Part shown: in pieces, positions 8,740 to 15,921 of the stretch
Layout: each line of letters starts with the position of its first letter
Position numbering within the stretch: position 1 is the first letter of the stretch
NCBI GenBank assembly: GCA_026983735.1
Contig: JALSTN010000283.1
Location: 1-33,410, forward strand
From: Saprospiraceae bacterium
GTDB lineage: Bacteria > Bacteroidota > Bacteroidia > Chitinophagales > Saprospiraceae
Length of the DNA: 33,410 nucleotides
Reading direction: 5' to 3'
Notes under the pieces: generated by a model
What the model saw: only the letters and a program-made list of their open reading frames with translations
What the model was told of the DNA's origin: nothing
The model's database searches: none
Made by a program: the position numbers and the translations under genes

Positions 8740-9426
8740 ATGGAATATAAAATACTTTACGTAGAAGATGATGAAACCTTAGCTTTTATCACGGCAGACC
8801 ACCTCCAGCTCAAGGGTTATAAAGTAGATCATTTTACCAATGGTCAATCTGCTCTGGATCATTTTCAATCCGGCAATTACAGTATCTGTATACTCGACGT
8901 GATGCTCCCTGAAATGGATGGATTTACTTTAGCACGTGAAATAAGACGAAAAGATCAAGATATTCCTATTTTGTTCCTTACTGCGAGAGCTTTAAAAGAA
9001 GACCGAATCGAGGGACTTAAAATAGGTGGAGATGATTATATCACTAAGCCTTTTAGTATCGAAGAACTCTTACTGAAAATTAAAGTATTTCTCAAGAGAA
9101 GTAAGGTTTTTGTAACCTCTTTAGATGACACAATCTTCAGTATTGGGGCCTATTCTTTCGATTATGAAAACCTATCTTTATTTCACCCCAATCAGACAAA
9201 AACACTAACCCAGAGAGAGTCTGACTTACTCAAGTTACTAATTGAAAATAAAGGGAAAGTGCTTAAAAGAACCAAAATCCTTGAAGAGCTATGGGGCGAA
9301 AATGACTATTTTATGGGACGAAGTCTCGATGTATTCATTTCCAGATTGCGCAAATACCTTTCTCTTGATCCCTCTATCCAACTCGTCAATATTCACGGCG
9401 TGGGCTTCAAGCTCACCTTACAGTAA
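8740..9426 (+). CDS. OmpR/PhoB-family response regulator
   Basis: A 228-residue DNA-binding regulator. The receiver domain (about 1-115) has the acidic pocket VEDDE (D10, D11), the phosphoacceptor D53 in ILDVMLPEMDG, the switch T81 (LFLTARA) and K103 (ITKPFS). The C-terminal winged helix (about 130-226) contains LTQRESDLLKLLIENKGKVL and the recognition-helix region SLDVFISRLRKYL. It should be phosphorylated by the kinase just upstream and control transcription; targets are not visible, although its own upstream region and the divergent metalloprotease are candidates because palindromes lie between them. It ends 52 bases from the converging folA gene. Confidence 0.93.
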   Translation: MEYKILYVEDDETLAFITADHLQLKGYKVDHFTNGQSALDHFQSGNYSICILDVMLPEMDGFTLAREIRRKDQDIPILFLTARALKEDRIEGLKIGGDDYITKPFSIEELLLKIKVFLKRSKVFVTSLDDTIFSIGAYSFDYENLSLFHPNQTKTLTQRESDLLKLLIENKGKVLKRTKILEELWGENDYFMGRSLDVFISRLRKYLSLDPSIQLVNIHGVGFKLTLQ

Positions 9427-9478
9427 TGACACTCGATTATACGGTAAAATATACCTTAATGCAAAATTTCAGGCGTAT

Positions 9479-9994
9479 TTACCCTGATAGAATCTGTTTT
9501 CCTTTTATCCTTTCGTATACTAAATAGGTGAATGCATGTTTGTGCTGTTCATCCACTGGGTGATAGACGGAAGACTCTAATTTCCACTCTTCGAAATTAA
9601 TGGTTGGAAAAAAGACATCTCCTTCTACTTTCGAATGAACTTGTGTATAATACAATCTATCAAGATAAGGTAGTGCCAACTCATAAATCATACCTCCTCC
9701 AATTATAAAAATCTCTTTTTTTTCATACTGCTTTGCTATAGTGATAGCTTCCTCTAACGATTTGGCCATTTTACAACCCGACAGGAAGAGGGTAGGATCA
9801 CGAGTTATAACAATATTTACTCGACCCGGAAGAGGAAATGGACCGCTTTCATAATTCTTTCTTCCCAAAATGACAGGATGTCCCAATGTTACATCTTTAA
9901 AGTATCTTAGATCATCAGGAAGTCTCCATGGGAGGTCATTATTTCTTCCGATTACTCGGTTTTCCGAGGCTGCAACAATAGCTGAAATCACCAT
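9479..9994 (-). CDS. folA: Dihydrofolate reductase
   Basis: A 171-residue enzyme of the usual DHFR length, reducing dihydrofolate to tetrahydrofolate with NADPH in the cytoplasm. Diagnostic features: VIGRNNDLPW near the N-terminus (Met20-loop region), the catalytic acid D28 in LPDDLRYFK, the NADPH-binding segment ILGRKNYES, and the glycine-rich IFIIGGGMIYELAL. It starts 13 bases after the mrdA stop codon and is therefore probably the last gene of an mreD-mrdA-folA transcript. In many Bacteroidota folA lies beside thyA instead; thyA is not in this window. Confidence 0.95.
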   Translation of the reverse strand: MVISAIVAASENRVIGRNNDLPWRLPDDLRYFKDVTLGHPVILGRKNYESGPFPLPGRVNIVITRDPTLFLSGCKMAKSLEEAITIAKQYEKKEIFIIGGGMIYELALPYLDRLYYTQVHSKVEGDVFFPTINFEEWKLESSVYHPVDEQHKHAFTYLVYERIKGKQILSG

Positions 9995-10007
9995 TCAAAT
10001 ATGAGGT

Positions 10008-11846
10008 TTAGTTCTGTGTTAAATCCATGTCTTTGATTTTGTCTTCTAGTCTTGTTCTCTTCACTTTTCCTTGGAGATATTTTTCCATTACAAGACTGGC
10101 AATCGGTGTAGCTACAGCTCCTCCAAATCCCGCATTTTCCACTATAACCGCAATCGCTATTTTGGGTTCTTTCTTAGGAGCAAATGCAAAGAATACAGAA
10201 TGATCCTTTCCATGAGGATTTTGAGAAGTCCCTGTTTTCCCACACACTTCGATTCCTAAAATTCGTCCCTTTTGAGCTGTACCAGACCGTACCGCTAATC
10301 TCATACCCTCGATCACAGGTCCAAAATAGGTCGTATCTATAGGTACCTGATGCACCTTCTTAAATCGTTTAGGAAATAAATCATCATTATCACCTATTCT
10401 TCTAATAAAATGTGGAGTATAATATTTTCCTCTATTGGCAATAATACAAGCTGCATTGGCCATTTGTAGAGGAGTTAGAAGCAGCTCTCCTTGGCCAATA
10501 CCAATAGACATAATATAAGTAGACTTCCACTTGTATTGGGGGTAGAGGCGGTCATAAAATTGACTTGTGGGGATAAATCCTCCTATTTCTCCTTCTAAAT
10601 CTATCCCCAAAGGATGTCCTAACCCGAAATCATATAGATAGTCCACAAATAAGTCTAATCCTTCATCATGATGATCATACCCAAATTGCTCAATGATATT
10701 TCTGAAAGATTGAAAAAAATACGAGTTACAGGAATATTCTAATGCCATCTTTACATTCCATGGTTTAGGATGATGATGACAGCCATAAATAAAATTTTCA
10801 TACTTGTAATACCCGGGGCAATATCCGACAGTATTGGGCTGAATCACTTTCTCCTGAAGCGCAATAAGTGCCACTATTGGTTTAAAAATGGAGGCGGGAG
10901 GATATTTAGCCATAATGGGCCGGTTCATAAAGGGATAGAGCGTGTCGAATTGAAGCTGTTGTAGCAAAGTTTGATCTCTATGATTAATGGTTAATATATT
11001 AGGATCGTATTCCGGTGAGGATACATATGCCAGTATCTCTCCTGATTTGGGCTCTATCGCCACTAAAGCTCCTTTTTTGTTCTTAAAGAGAGACTCCGCA
11101 TATTGTTGAAGCTCCAGATCAATACTCAATATCAAATCCTTACCGGATTTGGGAGGAGTATTGATACCTTGTGCCAAAGTCTTTATTTTATTTCCTTTAT
11201 TATCCCGTAAAGTAATGGATATCCCCTTTTCTCCCCGCAATATCTTTTCGTAATATTTCTCAATTCCACTAACCCCTATATAATCCCCTAAGACATACTG
11301 ATCACTTGAATCCTTTAGAATATTTTCATCTACTTCATTGATATATCCAAGAATATGCGCTGCACTGTGATGTGGATACTCTCTAAAAAATCTCACTTGT
11401 GGAGTAAAACCAGGAAAAGCATACAAATGCTCCTCAAATCGCTGAAACACCTTAGCCGGTATATTCTTAATAAAGGAAAAAGGAACATGCTTGGAAAACC
11501 GTTTATCCTTCCAATCCTTCTCTAATCGCTGTTTGAAGTCTTCTTTAGTAATCCCCAGTAGATTGCAAAATTTTGTTGTGTCCATCGCCGGATCAAGTAA
11601 CCTATAAGTGACCAGCAGGTCGTATTGTGGAGAATTATGAACCAGTATTCTTCCCTTTCTATCGAAAAGTAAACCACGTGAGGGATATTTTACCTCTCTA
11701 CTAATCGTTGTCGCCAGAGCCTGACTCTTATACCGGTCATCGATGAGTTGCAACTGAGCCAACTTAAATACGAGTAAAGAAGAGGCGAGAACAATCACTG
11801 TCTGTATATAGTACCATCGATGTTTTAAGAGTGCGATTCCCTGCAT
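10008..11846 (-). CDS. mrdA: Penicillin-binding protein 2 (peptidoglycan transpeptidase)
   Basis: A 612-residue class B PBP that cross-links peptidoglycan during cell elongation. One N-terminal membrane anchor (about 12-32), a PBP dimerisation domain (about 50-230, with RGLLFDRKGRIL), and a transpeptidase domain with the three catalytic motifs: S319-I-F-K322 in PPASIFKP, S372-C-N374 in YSCNSYFF, and K537-T-G-T in CGKTGTSQNPHG. Family members usually read GSTFKP at the first motif; here it is ASIFKP, which keeps the serine and lysine. mreD is 40 bases upstream and folA 13 bases downstream. The partner glycosyltransferase rodA, often next to mrdA, is not in the window. Confidence 0.95.
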   Translation of the reverse strand: MQGIALLKHRWYYIQTVIVLASSLLVFKLAQLQLIDDRYKSQALATTISREVKYPSRGLLFDRKGRILVHNSPQYDLLVTYRLLDPAMDTTKFCNLLGITKEDFKQRLEKDWKDKRFSKHVPFSFIKNIPAKVFQRFEEHLYAFPGFTPQVRFFREYPHHSAAHILGYINEVDENILKDSSDQYVLGDYIGVSGIEKYYEKILRGEKGISITLRDNKGNKIKTLAQGINTPPKSGKDLILSIDLELQQYAESLFKNKKGALVAIEPKSGEILAYVSSPEYDPNILTINHRDQTLLQQLQFDTLYPFMNRPIMAKYPPASIFKPIVALIALQEKVIQPNTVGYCPGYYKYENFIYGCHHHPKPWNVKMALEYSCNSYFFQSFRNIIEQFGYDHHDEGLDLFVDYLYDFGLGHPLGIDLEGEIGGFIPTSQFYDRLYPQYKWKSTYIMSIGIGQGELLLTPLQMANAACIIANRGKYYTPHFIRRIGDNDDLFPKRFKKVHQVPIDTTYFGPVIEGMRLAVRSGTAQKGRILGIEVCGKTGTSQNPHGKDHSVFFAFAPKKEPKIAIAVIVENAGFGGAVATPIASLVMEKYLQGKVKRTRLEDKIKDMDLTQN

Positions 11847-11886
11847 ATTTAGTATCTGTCTATATCGTCAAAAGCCCGTACTTTTT

Positions 11887-12396
11887 TTAGTTTCTAGGAT
11901 TTAGAATCATCTGATGTATCAATACCAAAATATAAGAAACAATGAAACTTAAAATTGTTTTAATCAGCACATCAAGCCAATATATAAACGAAAAGGCCTC
12001 CAGAGAATAAAAAGTAAATACAAATAGAAATAGTAATATTCCCGAATACTCCAAATACCAGATTAATCCAAACTTGGAAGCCACCGGAGCATCTCCCTTT
12101 TCATATCCGGAATGAGGTTCGATAAGTTTAAGTACAAAAGGTCTAAGAAATGCCATTAATACCATTGCTCCTGCATGAACTCCTAAAGAGTGATAAAACA
12201 TATCAACAGATAAACCCGTCAAAAAAGCGAATAACATAAATAGGGCCGTATTAAGACCAATCGGCAGTAATAAAATCCCTATCGGATATAAAAAAATATG
12301 AATATAGGGCCCCAAAGATACATGCCTAAGTACCAATATTTGCACAAGTATGAATAATAACAATCTTACCGCGTTAACTCTTATGAGTCTATTCAT
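11887..12396 (-). CDS. mreD: Rod shape-determining protein MreD
   Basis: A 169-residue inner-membrane protein with about five hydrophobic segments, including LLLFILVQILVLRHV near the N-terminus and LSFIVSYILVLIHQM near the C-terminus. Length, topology and position just before mrdA match MreD, part of the elongasome with MreB, MreC, RodA and PBP2. I use the ATG at 12396; a TTG codon immediately before it (12399) is also possible. It is preceded by a reading frame whose stop codon is 3 bases away, and by a TATCTTTG -7 box (12442-12449), so mreD appears to have its own promoter. mreB and mreC are not upstream. Confidence 0.85.
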   Translation of the reverse strand: MNRLIRVNAVRLLLFILVQILVLRHVSLGPYIHIFLYPIGILLLPIGLNTALFMLFAFLTGLSVDMFYHSLGVHAGAMVLMAFLRPFVLKLIEPHSGYEKGDAPVASKFGLIWYLEYSGILLFLFVFTFYSLEAFSFIYWLDVLIKTILSFIVSYILVLIHQMILNPRN

Positions 12397-12399
12397 CAA

Positions 12400-12507
12400 T
12401 TACTTTTTTATAGATTTGGCAACCTTCTCCGCCCATTCTTCCAAAGATAGCACAAAAATAATCATAAAGGTAAGTGATTTGAGATTTTTGTCGTCTTTTA
12501 ATCGCAT
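12400..12507 (-). CDS. Possible 35-residue leader ORF before mreD, uncertain
   Basis: An ATG-started frame of 35 codons ends in TAA three bases before the mreD ATG. Its C-terminus, SLEEWAEKVAKSIKK, looks like an amphipathic helix with ordinary codon use. The frame stays open further upstream to a TAA at 12592-12594 (64 codons in all), so it could also be the remnant of a longer gene. The mreD -7 box lies inside it, which argues against a transcript from that promoter covering it. I recognise no family. It may be chance. Confidence 0.2.
   Translation of the reverse strand: MRLKDDKNLKSLTFMIIFVLSLEEWAEKVAKSIKK
12442..12449 (-). promoter_or_regulatory. Bacteroidota -7 box for mreD-mrdA-folA
   Basis: Minus-strand TATCTTTG is a full match to TAnnTTTG, about 45 bases before the mreD ATG, giving a leader near 37 bases. 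No clear TTG -33 element at the right distance. Confidence 0.5.
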
Positions 12508-12673
12508 TATATTAATAGCTACCTTGTAACAGACTATAGACTCCGGAAAAAAGTAAATATCTTCATTGAGATGCTTGGAGTATTCATTATCTTAACCCAA
12601 AATGCGTATTCGCATTAACGTTGAGGAAGAAACGACAGCAATCATTCGACCTTCACACAGAAAGATAATCCTG

Positions 12674-12755
12674 AATTCATGTGAGAGCGCAGCGGTTACA
12701 TTTGCGCAGAAAATTTGTAATACTTTTACAATTATAAATTTTTAAGCATATGAAA
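12674..12755. repeat. 82-base direct repeat, copy 1
   Basis: Identical over 82 bases to 12807-12888; the period is 133 bases. The unit starts AATTCATGTGAGAGCGCAGC and ends AGCATATGAAA. It contains the short inverted repeat GCGCA/TGCGC (12688-12708), a -7-box-like TACATTTG (12697-12704) and a hairpin TTGTAA-tactt-TTACAA (12715-12731). The GC-rich first 35 bases stand out from the AT-rich rest. Confidence 0.95.
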
Positions 12756-12759
12756 CGAA

Positions 12760-12814
12760 CATGAATTTTATTAAACATAAATTTCACATAGAGTTTTGTT
12801 TAAAAAAATTCATG
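12760..12814. repeat. 17-bp hairpin bridging the two repeat copies
   Basis: Bases 12760-12776 (starting CATGAATTTTATT) pair with 12798-12814 (ending AATTCATG) at 16 of 17 positions, enclosing a 21-base loop. The right arm overlaps the first bases of repeat copy 2. The left arm, with bases before it, recurs at 23953-23975. Confidence 0.8.
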
Positions 12815-12888
12815 TGAGAGCGCAGCGGTTACATTTGCGCAGAAAATTTGTAATACTTTTACAATTATAAATTTTTAAGCATATGAAA
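12807..12888. repeat. 82-base direct repeat, copy 2
   Basis: Second exact copy of 12674-12755, lying only 3 bases before the -33 box of the lipoprotein promoter. The absence of any mismatch implies a recent duplication or ongoing homogenisation. Confidence 0.95.
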
Positions 12889-12891
12889 TAG

Positions 12892-12921
12892 TTGCATTTC
12901 TGATTTCTAATCATACATTTG
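12892..12921 (+). promoter_or_regulatory. Bacteroidota promoter for the lipoprotein gene
   Basis: TTG at 12892-12894, 19 bases, then TACATTTG at 12914-12921 match the Bacteroidota -33/-7 consensus in sequence and spacing. The predicted start near 12927 gives a leader of about 70 bases before the ATG at 12998. Confidence 0.65.
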
Positions 12922-12997
12922 CCCCTACGTTTTTCATAATATGATACTTCTAAACCACTTATCCCCTATGATTGTAAATTAATAAATCCCGTTAATC

Positions 12998-13882
12998 ATG
13001 AGAGTAATCTATGGTTTAATCTTACTGTTTATCATTTTCGGATGTCAAAATAACCGTCAGACAACCCAAAACGACCTATATAAACACAAGAAAAAACCAG
13101 CACCTAAAATTCAACCTTTGAGGGATCCTTCTCTTAAGCATTTGTTTGTTGAAAAGCCGGCTCCCGGAGATACTTCTGAAGAGCGCTATAACAAGGACAA
13201 CATAGTGTTCAAAGTCGGTAGAAGTTTTTACTACAACGCCATTTATAAAGATAAAAAAGGAACCGAACTTTGGGCTAAGGTAAATGACTATACTCATTTT
13301 GACAAATGGGATACAATTGCAACTACCTCACCCGGAAACAATGCAATTACCGGATTTAGAGCAGTCGTCCAACCCGGGAGAAAGCCCTTCTCTGACTTAG
13401 ACAATAGATTTAATCGATCGGTCTTAGCTTATGAATACCTTATGCCCAACGGAGTATTTGATAAAGTTGCGCTCACGCAACTTATCGAAAACAAAAAGAA
13501 TGTTTGGATGCTTCCGCCTAGAAATTTTTTATTCAAAGTCCTTGAGTTAAGTCCTTATCCCTATGTTAAGTTTCCGTTGGATTCGGTAAATAAATGGTAT
13601 TATCAACGCACAATCTCTGATAAATGGGGAGACGATCATTGGATGCATTGGAAAGGAAGAAGAAATGCTAAATTCACCTACTACAATAAGGGAAGAAGAC
13701 TGGCCAATCATCCTTCGCTTGGTGAAATACCCGTATATGTGATTAAAGGTATTGGCGCCTTTCAAGATCTAACTTCCCAAATCGAAATGTACTACAGTGA
13801 AAAGTATGGCTTTGTACAATTGAATTACCTCAATGTCGATAGCTCGACTGTATCCATCGTACTTACCAAGGCAGAAAAGTAA
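12998..13882 (+). CDS. Hypothetical lipoprotein
   Basis: A 294-residue protein with a clear lipoprotein signal: a hydrophobic stretch at 3-15 and lipobox IFGC with the lipidated cysteine at C16, followed by a polar QNNRQTTQ linker. It should be anchored to a membrane facing the periplasm or the outside. The mature part is rich in aromatic and basic residues (for example WGDDHWMHWKGRRNAKFTYY near 205-226) and ends in a beta-type pattern (VQLNYLNVDSSTVSIVLTK). I do not recognise a family or catalytic motif. It is a single-gene unit with its own promoter and the tandem repeat just upstream; the opposite-strand neighbours are unrelated. Confidence 0.8.
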   Translation: MRVIYGLILLFIIFGCQNNRQTTQNDLYKHKKKPAPKIQPLRDPSLKHLFVEKPAPGDTSEERYNKDNIVFKVGRSFYYNAIYKDKKGTELWAKVNDYTHFDKWDTIATTSPGNNAITGFRAVVQPGRKPFSDLDNRFNRSVLAYEYLMPNGVFDKVALTQLIENKKNVWMLPPRNFLFKVLELSPYPYVKFPLDSVNKWYYQRTISDKWGDDHWMHWKGRRNAKFTYYNKGRRLANHPSLGEIPVYVIKGIGAFQDLTSQIEMYYSEKYGFVQLNYLNVDSSTVSIVLTKAEK

Positions 13883-14094
13883 TTATCATCTAGGTACAAC
13901 ACAAGTATTCATTCTAGATTTCTAGGGGATTCTAAGACATGCTCTGCTCGTTAAAACTCGAAGCACTCAGACTGTTAATTGAATATATCAACTTTTATTT
14001 TACCTGAATACCTTCCTGTCCTTGCTATGAGCATACAAACCCTAGTTGTATTAGACCAATTCCATCCATTAGAGATAGGATTATGGTGCTCCAT

Positions 14095-14140
14095 AAAAAG
14101 AAAAAGTCCCCGCCTGAAAATTCAAACAGAGACTTTTTTT
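14095..14140. terminator. Bidirectional intrinsic terminator
   Basis: AAAAAGTC (14101-14108) pairs with GACTTTTT (14131-14138), extended by G-U pairs when read on the minus strand, and flanked by A- and T-tracts on both sides. It lies about 20 bases beyond the stop of the minus-strand DUF3078 gene and also closes the region after the converging lipoprotein gene. Stronger for the minus strand. Confidence 0.8.
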
Positions 14141-14158
14141 AAACGCTATATCTAATGG

Positions 14159-15184
14159 CTAAAAAGTCAGGCTATACGTCAGTAATATCTGTTCAATAAC
14201 ATTAACAGTTCGCCCAAATCCCTCTACTCCTCCGACGGCATCTTTATTGCTCAATTGGTTGATTTTATCATAATCATAATACAAGTCGCCCTTCACCTGC
14301 AAATTGAGATTTTTTATTATTTCAAGCCCTAGAGTATTTAACCAAATCACATCTACTCTCTGGGGATCCCGTAAATAATTAGAAAATAAAGATAATCCGC
14401 TTGTCCATGCCACACGATCAAGAATTTTTGTCGTGTAGGTAGCTTTAAGATTGGCACCTAAGTCATAGCGTAAGTTCTTACCTGACTCCAAGCCCCAAAT
14501 ATTATCTCCATCTGTTGTTGTCAATTTGGCTATACTATTGTCTCCAACATAGAATATCTTTGCTGTCAGTGGAGAGAGATAAATTTTCAAAGCATCAGAA
14601 TAGTCGTAGTTCATTCCAATACCAGCTGTTATTTCAGCAGGTGATAGAAATTTAGATTTAAGTATGGTACTAAATGCTGGAATATTAGTCGCGTAATACT
14701 TGCCATTTGTTCCCTGATAGGCACTCAACAACTGGGACAAAAAAGTCAAATCCGCACTATAAGCCCACTTAGAAGTCTCATTAACTTTATACCCCATGTT
14801 AGAAGTGAAATACAATATATCAATACTCTTCTCAAACGGTTGCTTCTGAGTAGATCCGGCACCTATGATACCAGACCCAAATCGCTGAACACCCAGGTTG
14901 ACATTAAATTGGTTCTTCCAAGACATTAAACCCTGCTTATAATTAGCTGTATAACCAATGGCACCCCCTATTCCCAATCTATCTTGACCTTGCCCTACAT
15001 AAGGATTGATAATCATAAGTTGACCCAAGTCAAAACCCAATGCCCCGATGCTTTGCCATCCTTCTTTGGCTTCCATCTTCATTTTTTCTTTGAGTGCTTT
15101 TTCTCTAGCAGCATCATCATTTTGAGCCTGCAGGGACATTCCTGCACACAGTATTACCGTTAAGAGTAATAGAATTCTTTTCAT
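14159..15184 (-). CDS. DUF3078-family outer-membrane-type protein
   Basis: A 341-residue exported protein: signal peptide at about 1-20 (ILLLLTVILCAGMSLQAQ), a short charged helix (AAREKALKEKMKMEAKEGW), then alternating hydrophobic/polar strands through to a final LLTYSLTF with a terminal aromatic residue, as in outer-membrane beta-barrels. The pattern WKNQFNVNLGVQRFG and GLSLFSNYLRDPQRVDVIW fits DUF3078, a Bacteroidota family without a settled function. Single gene with its own promoter (15263-15296) and terminator (14095-14140). Confidence 0.75.
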   Translation of the reverse strand: MKRILLLLTVILCAGMSLQAQNDDAAREKALKEKMKMEAKEGWQSIGALGFDLGQLMIINPYVGQGQDRLGIGGAIGYTANYKQGLMSWKNQFNVNLGVQRFGSGIIGAGSTQKQPFEKSIDILYFTSNMGYKVNETSKWAYSADLTFLSQLLSAYQGTNGKYYATNIPAFSTILKSKFLSPAEITAGIGMNYDYSDALKIYLSPLTAKIFYVGDNSIAKLTTTDGDNIWGLESGKNLRYDLGANLKATYTTKILDRVAWTSGLSLFSNYLRDPQRVDVIWLNTLGLEIIKNLNLQVKGDLYYDYDKINQLSNKDAVGGVEGFGRTVNVIEQILLTYSLTF

Positions 15185-15599
15185 ATTTATTGATTTAAGT
15201 AATTGAATTAAGATTTAAATAAAATAATATTGAACTTCAATTCTTTAAGAATTTTAACAGTGCAAATATATTACTTTTTTATATATGTACGTACAAGTGT
15301 TCTTCATTTTTTCTTATTTTTTCTTTGGTTATTGTGTTATCAAAAGAAAAATACGTTTTATAAAAAAAATATGTTTACATTCGAAAGTTTTTTGTTATTT
15401 TTAAATCATATTTAAGAATAAGACATGTCCCGTTGAGAGCATTGCGAAGACCTAAATACAAAAGATGGCTTTGCAAGAGATACGATTGCACTCGTACCTC
15501 TATTTTCATCATTAGAGCCTATGCCTTTAAATTAAATTGTAGTGAACGGAATGCCCACCGGCTTGTTTTAGGTCAATAACTTAATCAAACTCTAATCAA
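15185..15599. other. Divergent AT-rich intergenic region
   Basis: The 415 bases between the DUF3078 and DUF3467 genes contain the minus-strand promoter above and the self-complementary GTACGTAC near 15288. No reading frame with coding character was found, and I see no clear plus-strand promoter for DUF3467. Confidence 0.5.
15263..15296 (-). promoter_or_regulatory. Bacteroidota promoter for the DUF3078 gene
   Basis: On the minus strand TTG (15296-15294), 23 bases, then TATATTTG (15270-15263). Both boxes and the spacing fit the Bacteroidota consensus; the leader would be about 70 bases. Confidence 0.6.
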
Positions 15600-15917
15600 A
15601 TGGAAAACAAGAAACACAATACCTCGACTATTAATATCGAACTCAATGAGGAAGTTGCAGAAGGGGTGTACTCCAATCTCGCTATCATTTCTCATTCCCA
15701 TGCAGAATTTGTCGTTGACTTTGTTCGCCTTTTGCCCAATATTCCAAAGGCAAAGGTAAAATCGCGTATCATCCTACCTCCTCAGCATGCTAAGCGATTT
15801 ATGCGGGCATTGATAGAAAACATCAAAAAGTATGAAGCACAATACGGTGTAATCAAAGAATCGGAGCAAGGTCCTATTCCTCCCATGCATTTTAATCCAC
15901 CTAAAGGAGAAGCTTAA
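15600..15917 (+). CDS. DUF3467-family small protein
   Basis: A 105-residue soluble protein. The central region from INIELNEEVAEGVYSNLAII through HSHAEFVVDFVRLLP and KAKVKSRIILPPQHAKRFM to ALIENIKKYE matches the DUF3467 family, short conserved cytoplasmic proteins found widely in Bacteroidota and some other phyla with no established function. No signal peptide or membrane segment. Its stop codon lies 4 bases from the end of the converging GH20 gene, so the two transcripts must overlap at their 3' ends. Confidence 0.85.
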   Translation: MENKKHNTSTINIELNEEVAEGVYSNLAIISHSHAEFVVDFVRLLPNIPKAKVKSRIILPPQHAKRFMRALIENIKKYEAQYGVIKESEQGPIPPMHFNPPKGEA

Positions 15918-15921
15918 ATCA

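Larger units (their letters stand above)
12508..12997. other. Intergenic region with tandem repeat and promoter
   Basis: This 490-base stretch between mreD's upstream ORF and the lipoprotein gene holds a small perfect hairpin AATGCG-tatt-CGCATT (12601-12616), the 133-base tandem duplication (12674-12888) and a well-formed promoter (12892-12921). No other convincing reading frame was seen on either strand. Confidence 0.6.

Noticed and set aside
7423-9426. PorX/PorY system that controls T9SS genes
   Set aside because: The regulator is a plain OmpR type with a winged helix; PorX has a receiver plus PglZ domain.
10862-10884. Sigma-54-like TGGCAC...TTGC on the minus strand inside mrdA
   Set aside because: The GG to GC spacing is 8 rather than 10 bases and it is inside a coding region.
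12674-12888. CRISPR-like array
   Set aside because: Only two copies, 82 bases each with one 51-base spacer, no further units and no cas genes nearby.
12674-12997. Insertion sequence remnant
   Set aside because: No transposase fragment and no terminal inverted repeats with target duplications around the repeat; the hairpin bridges the copies instead of bounding them.
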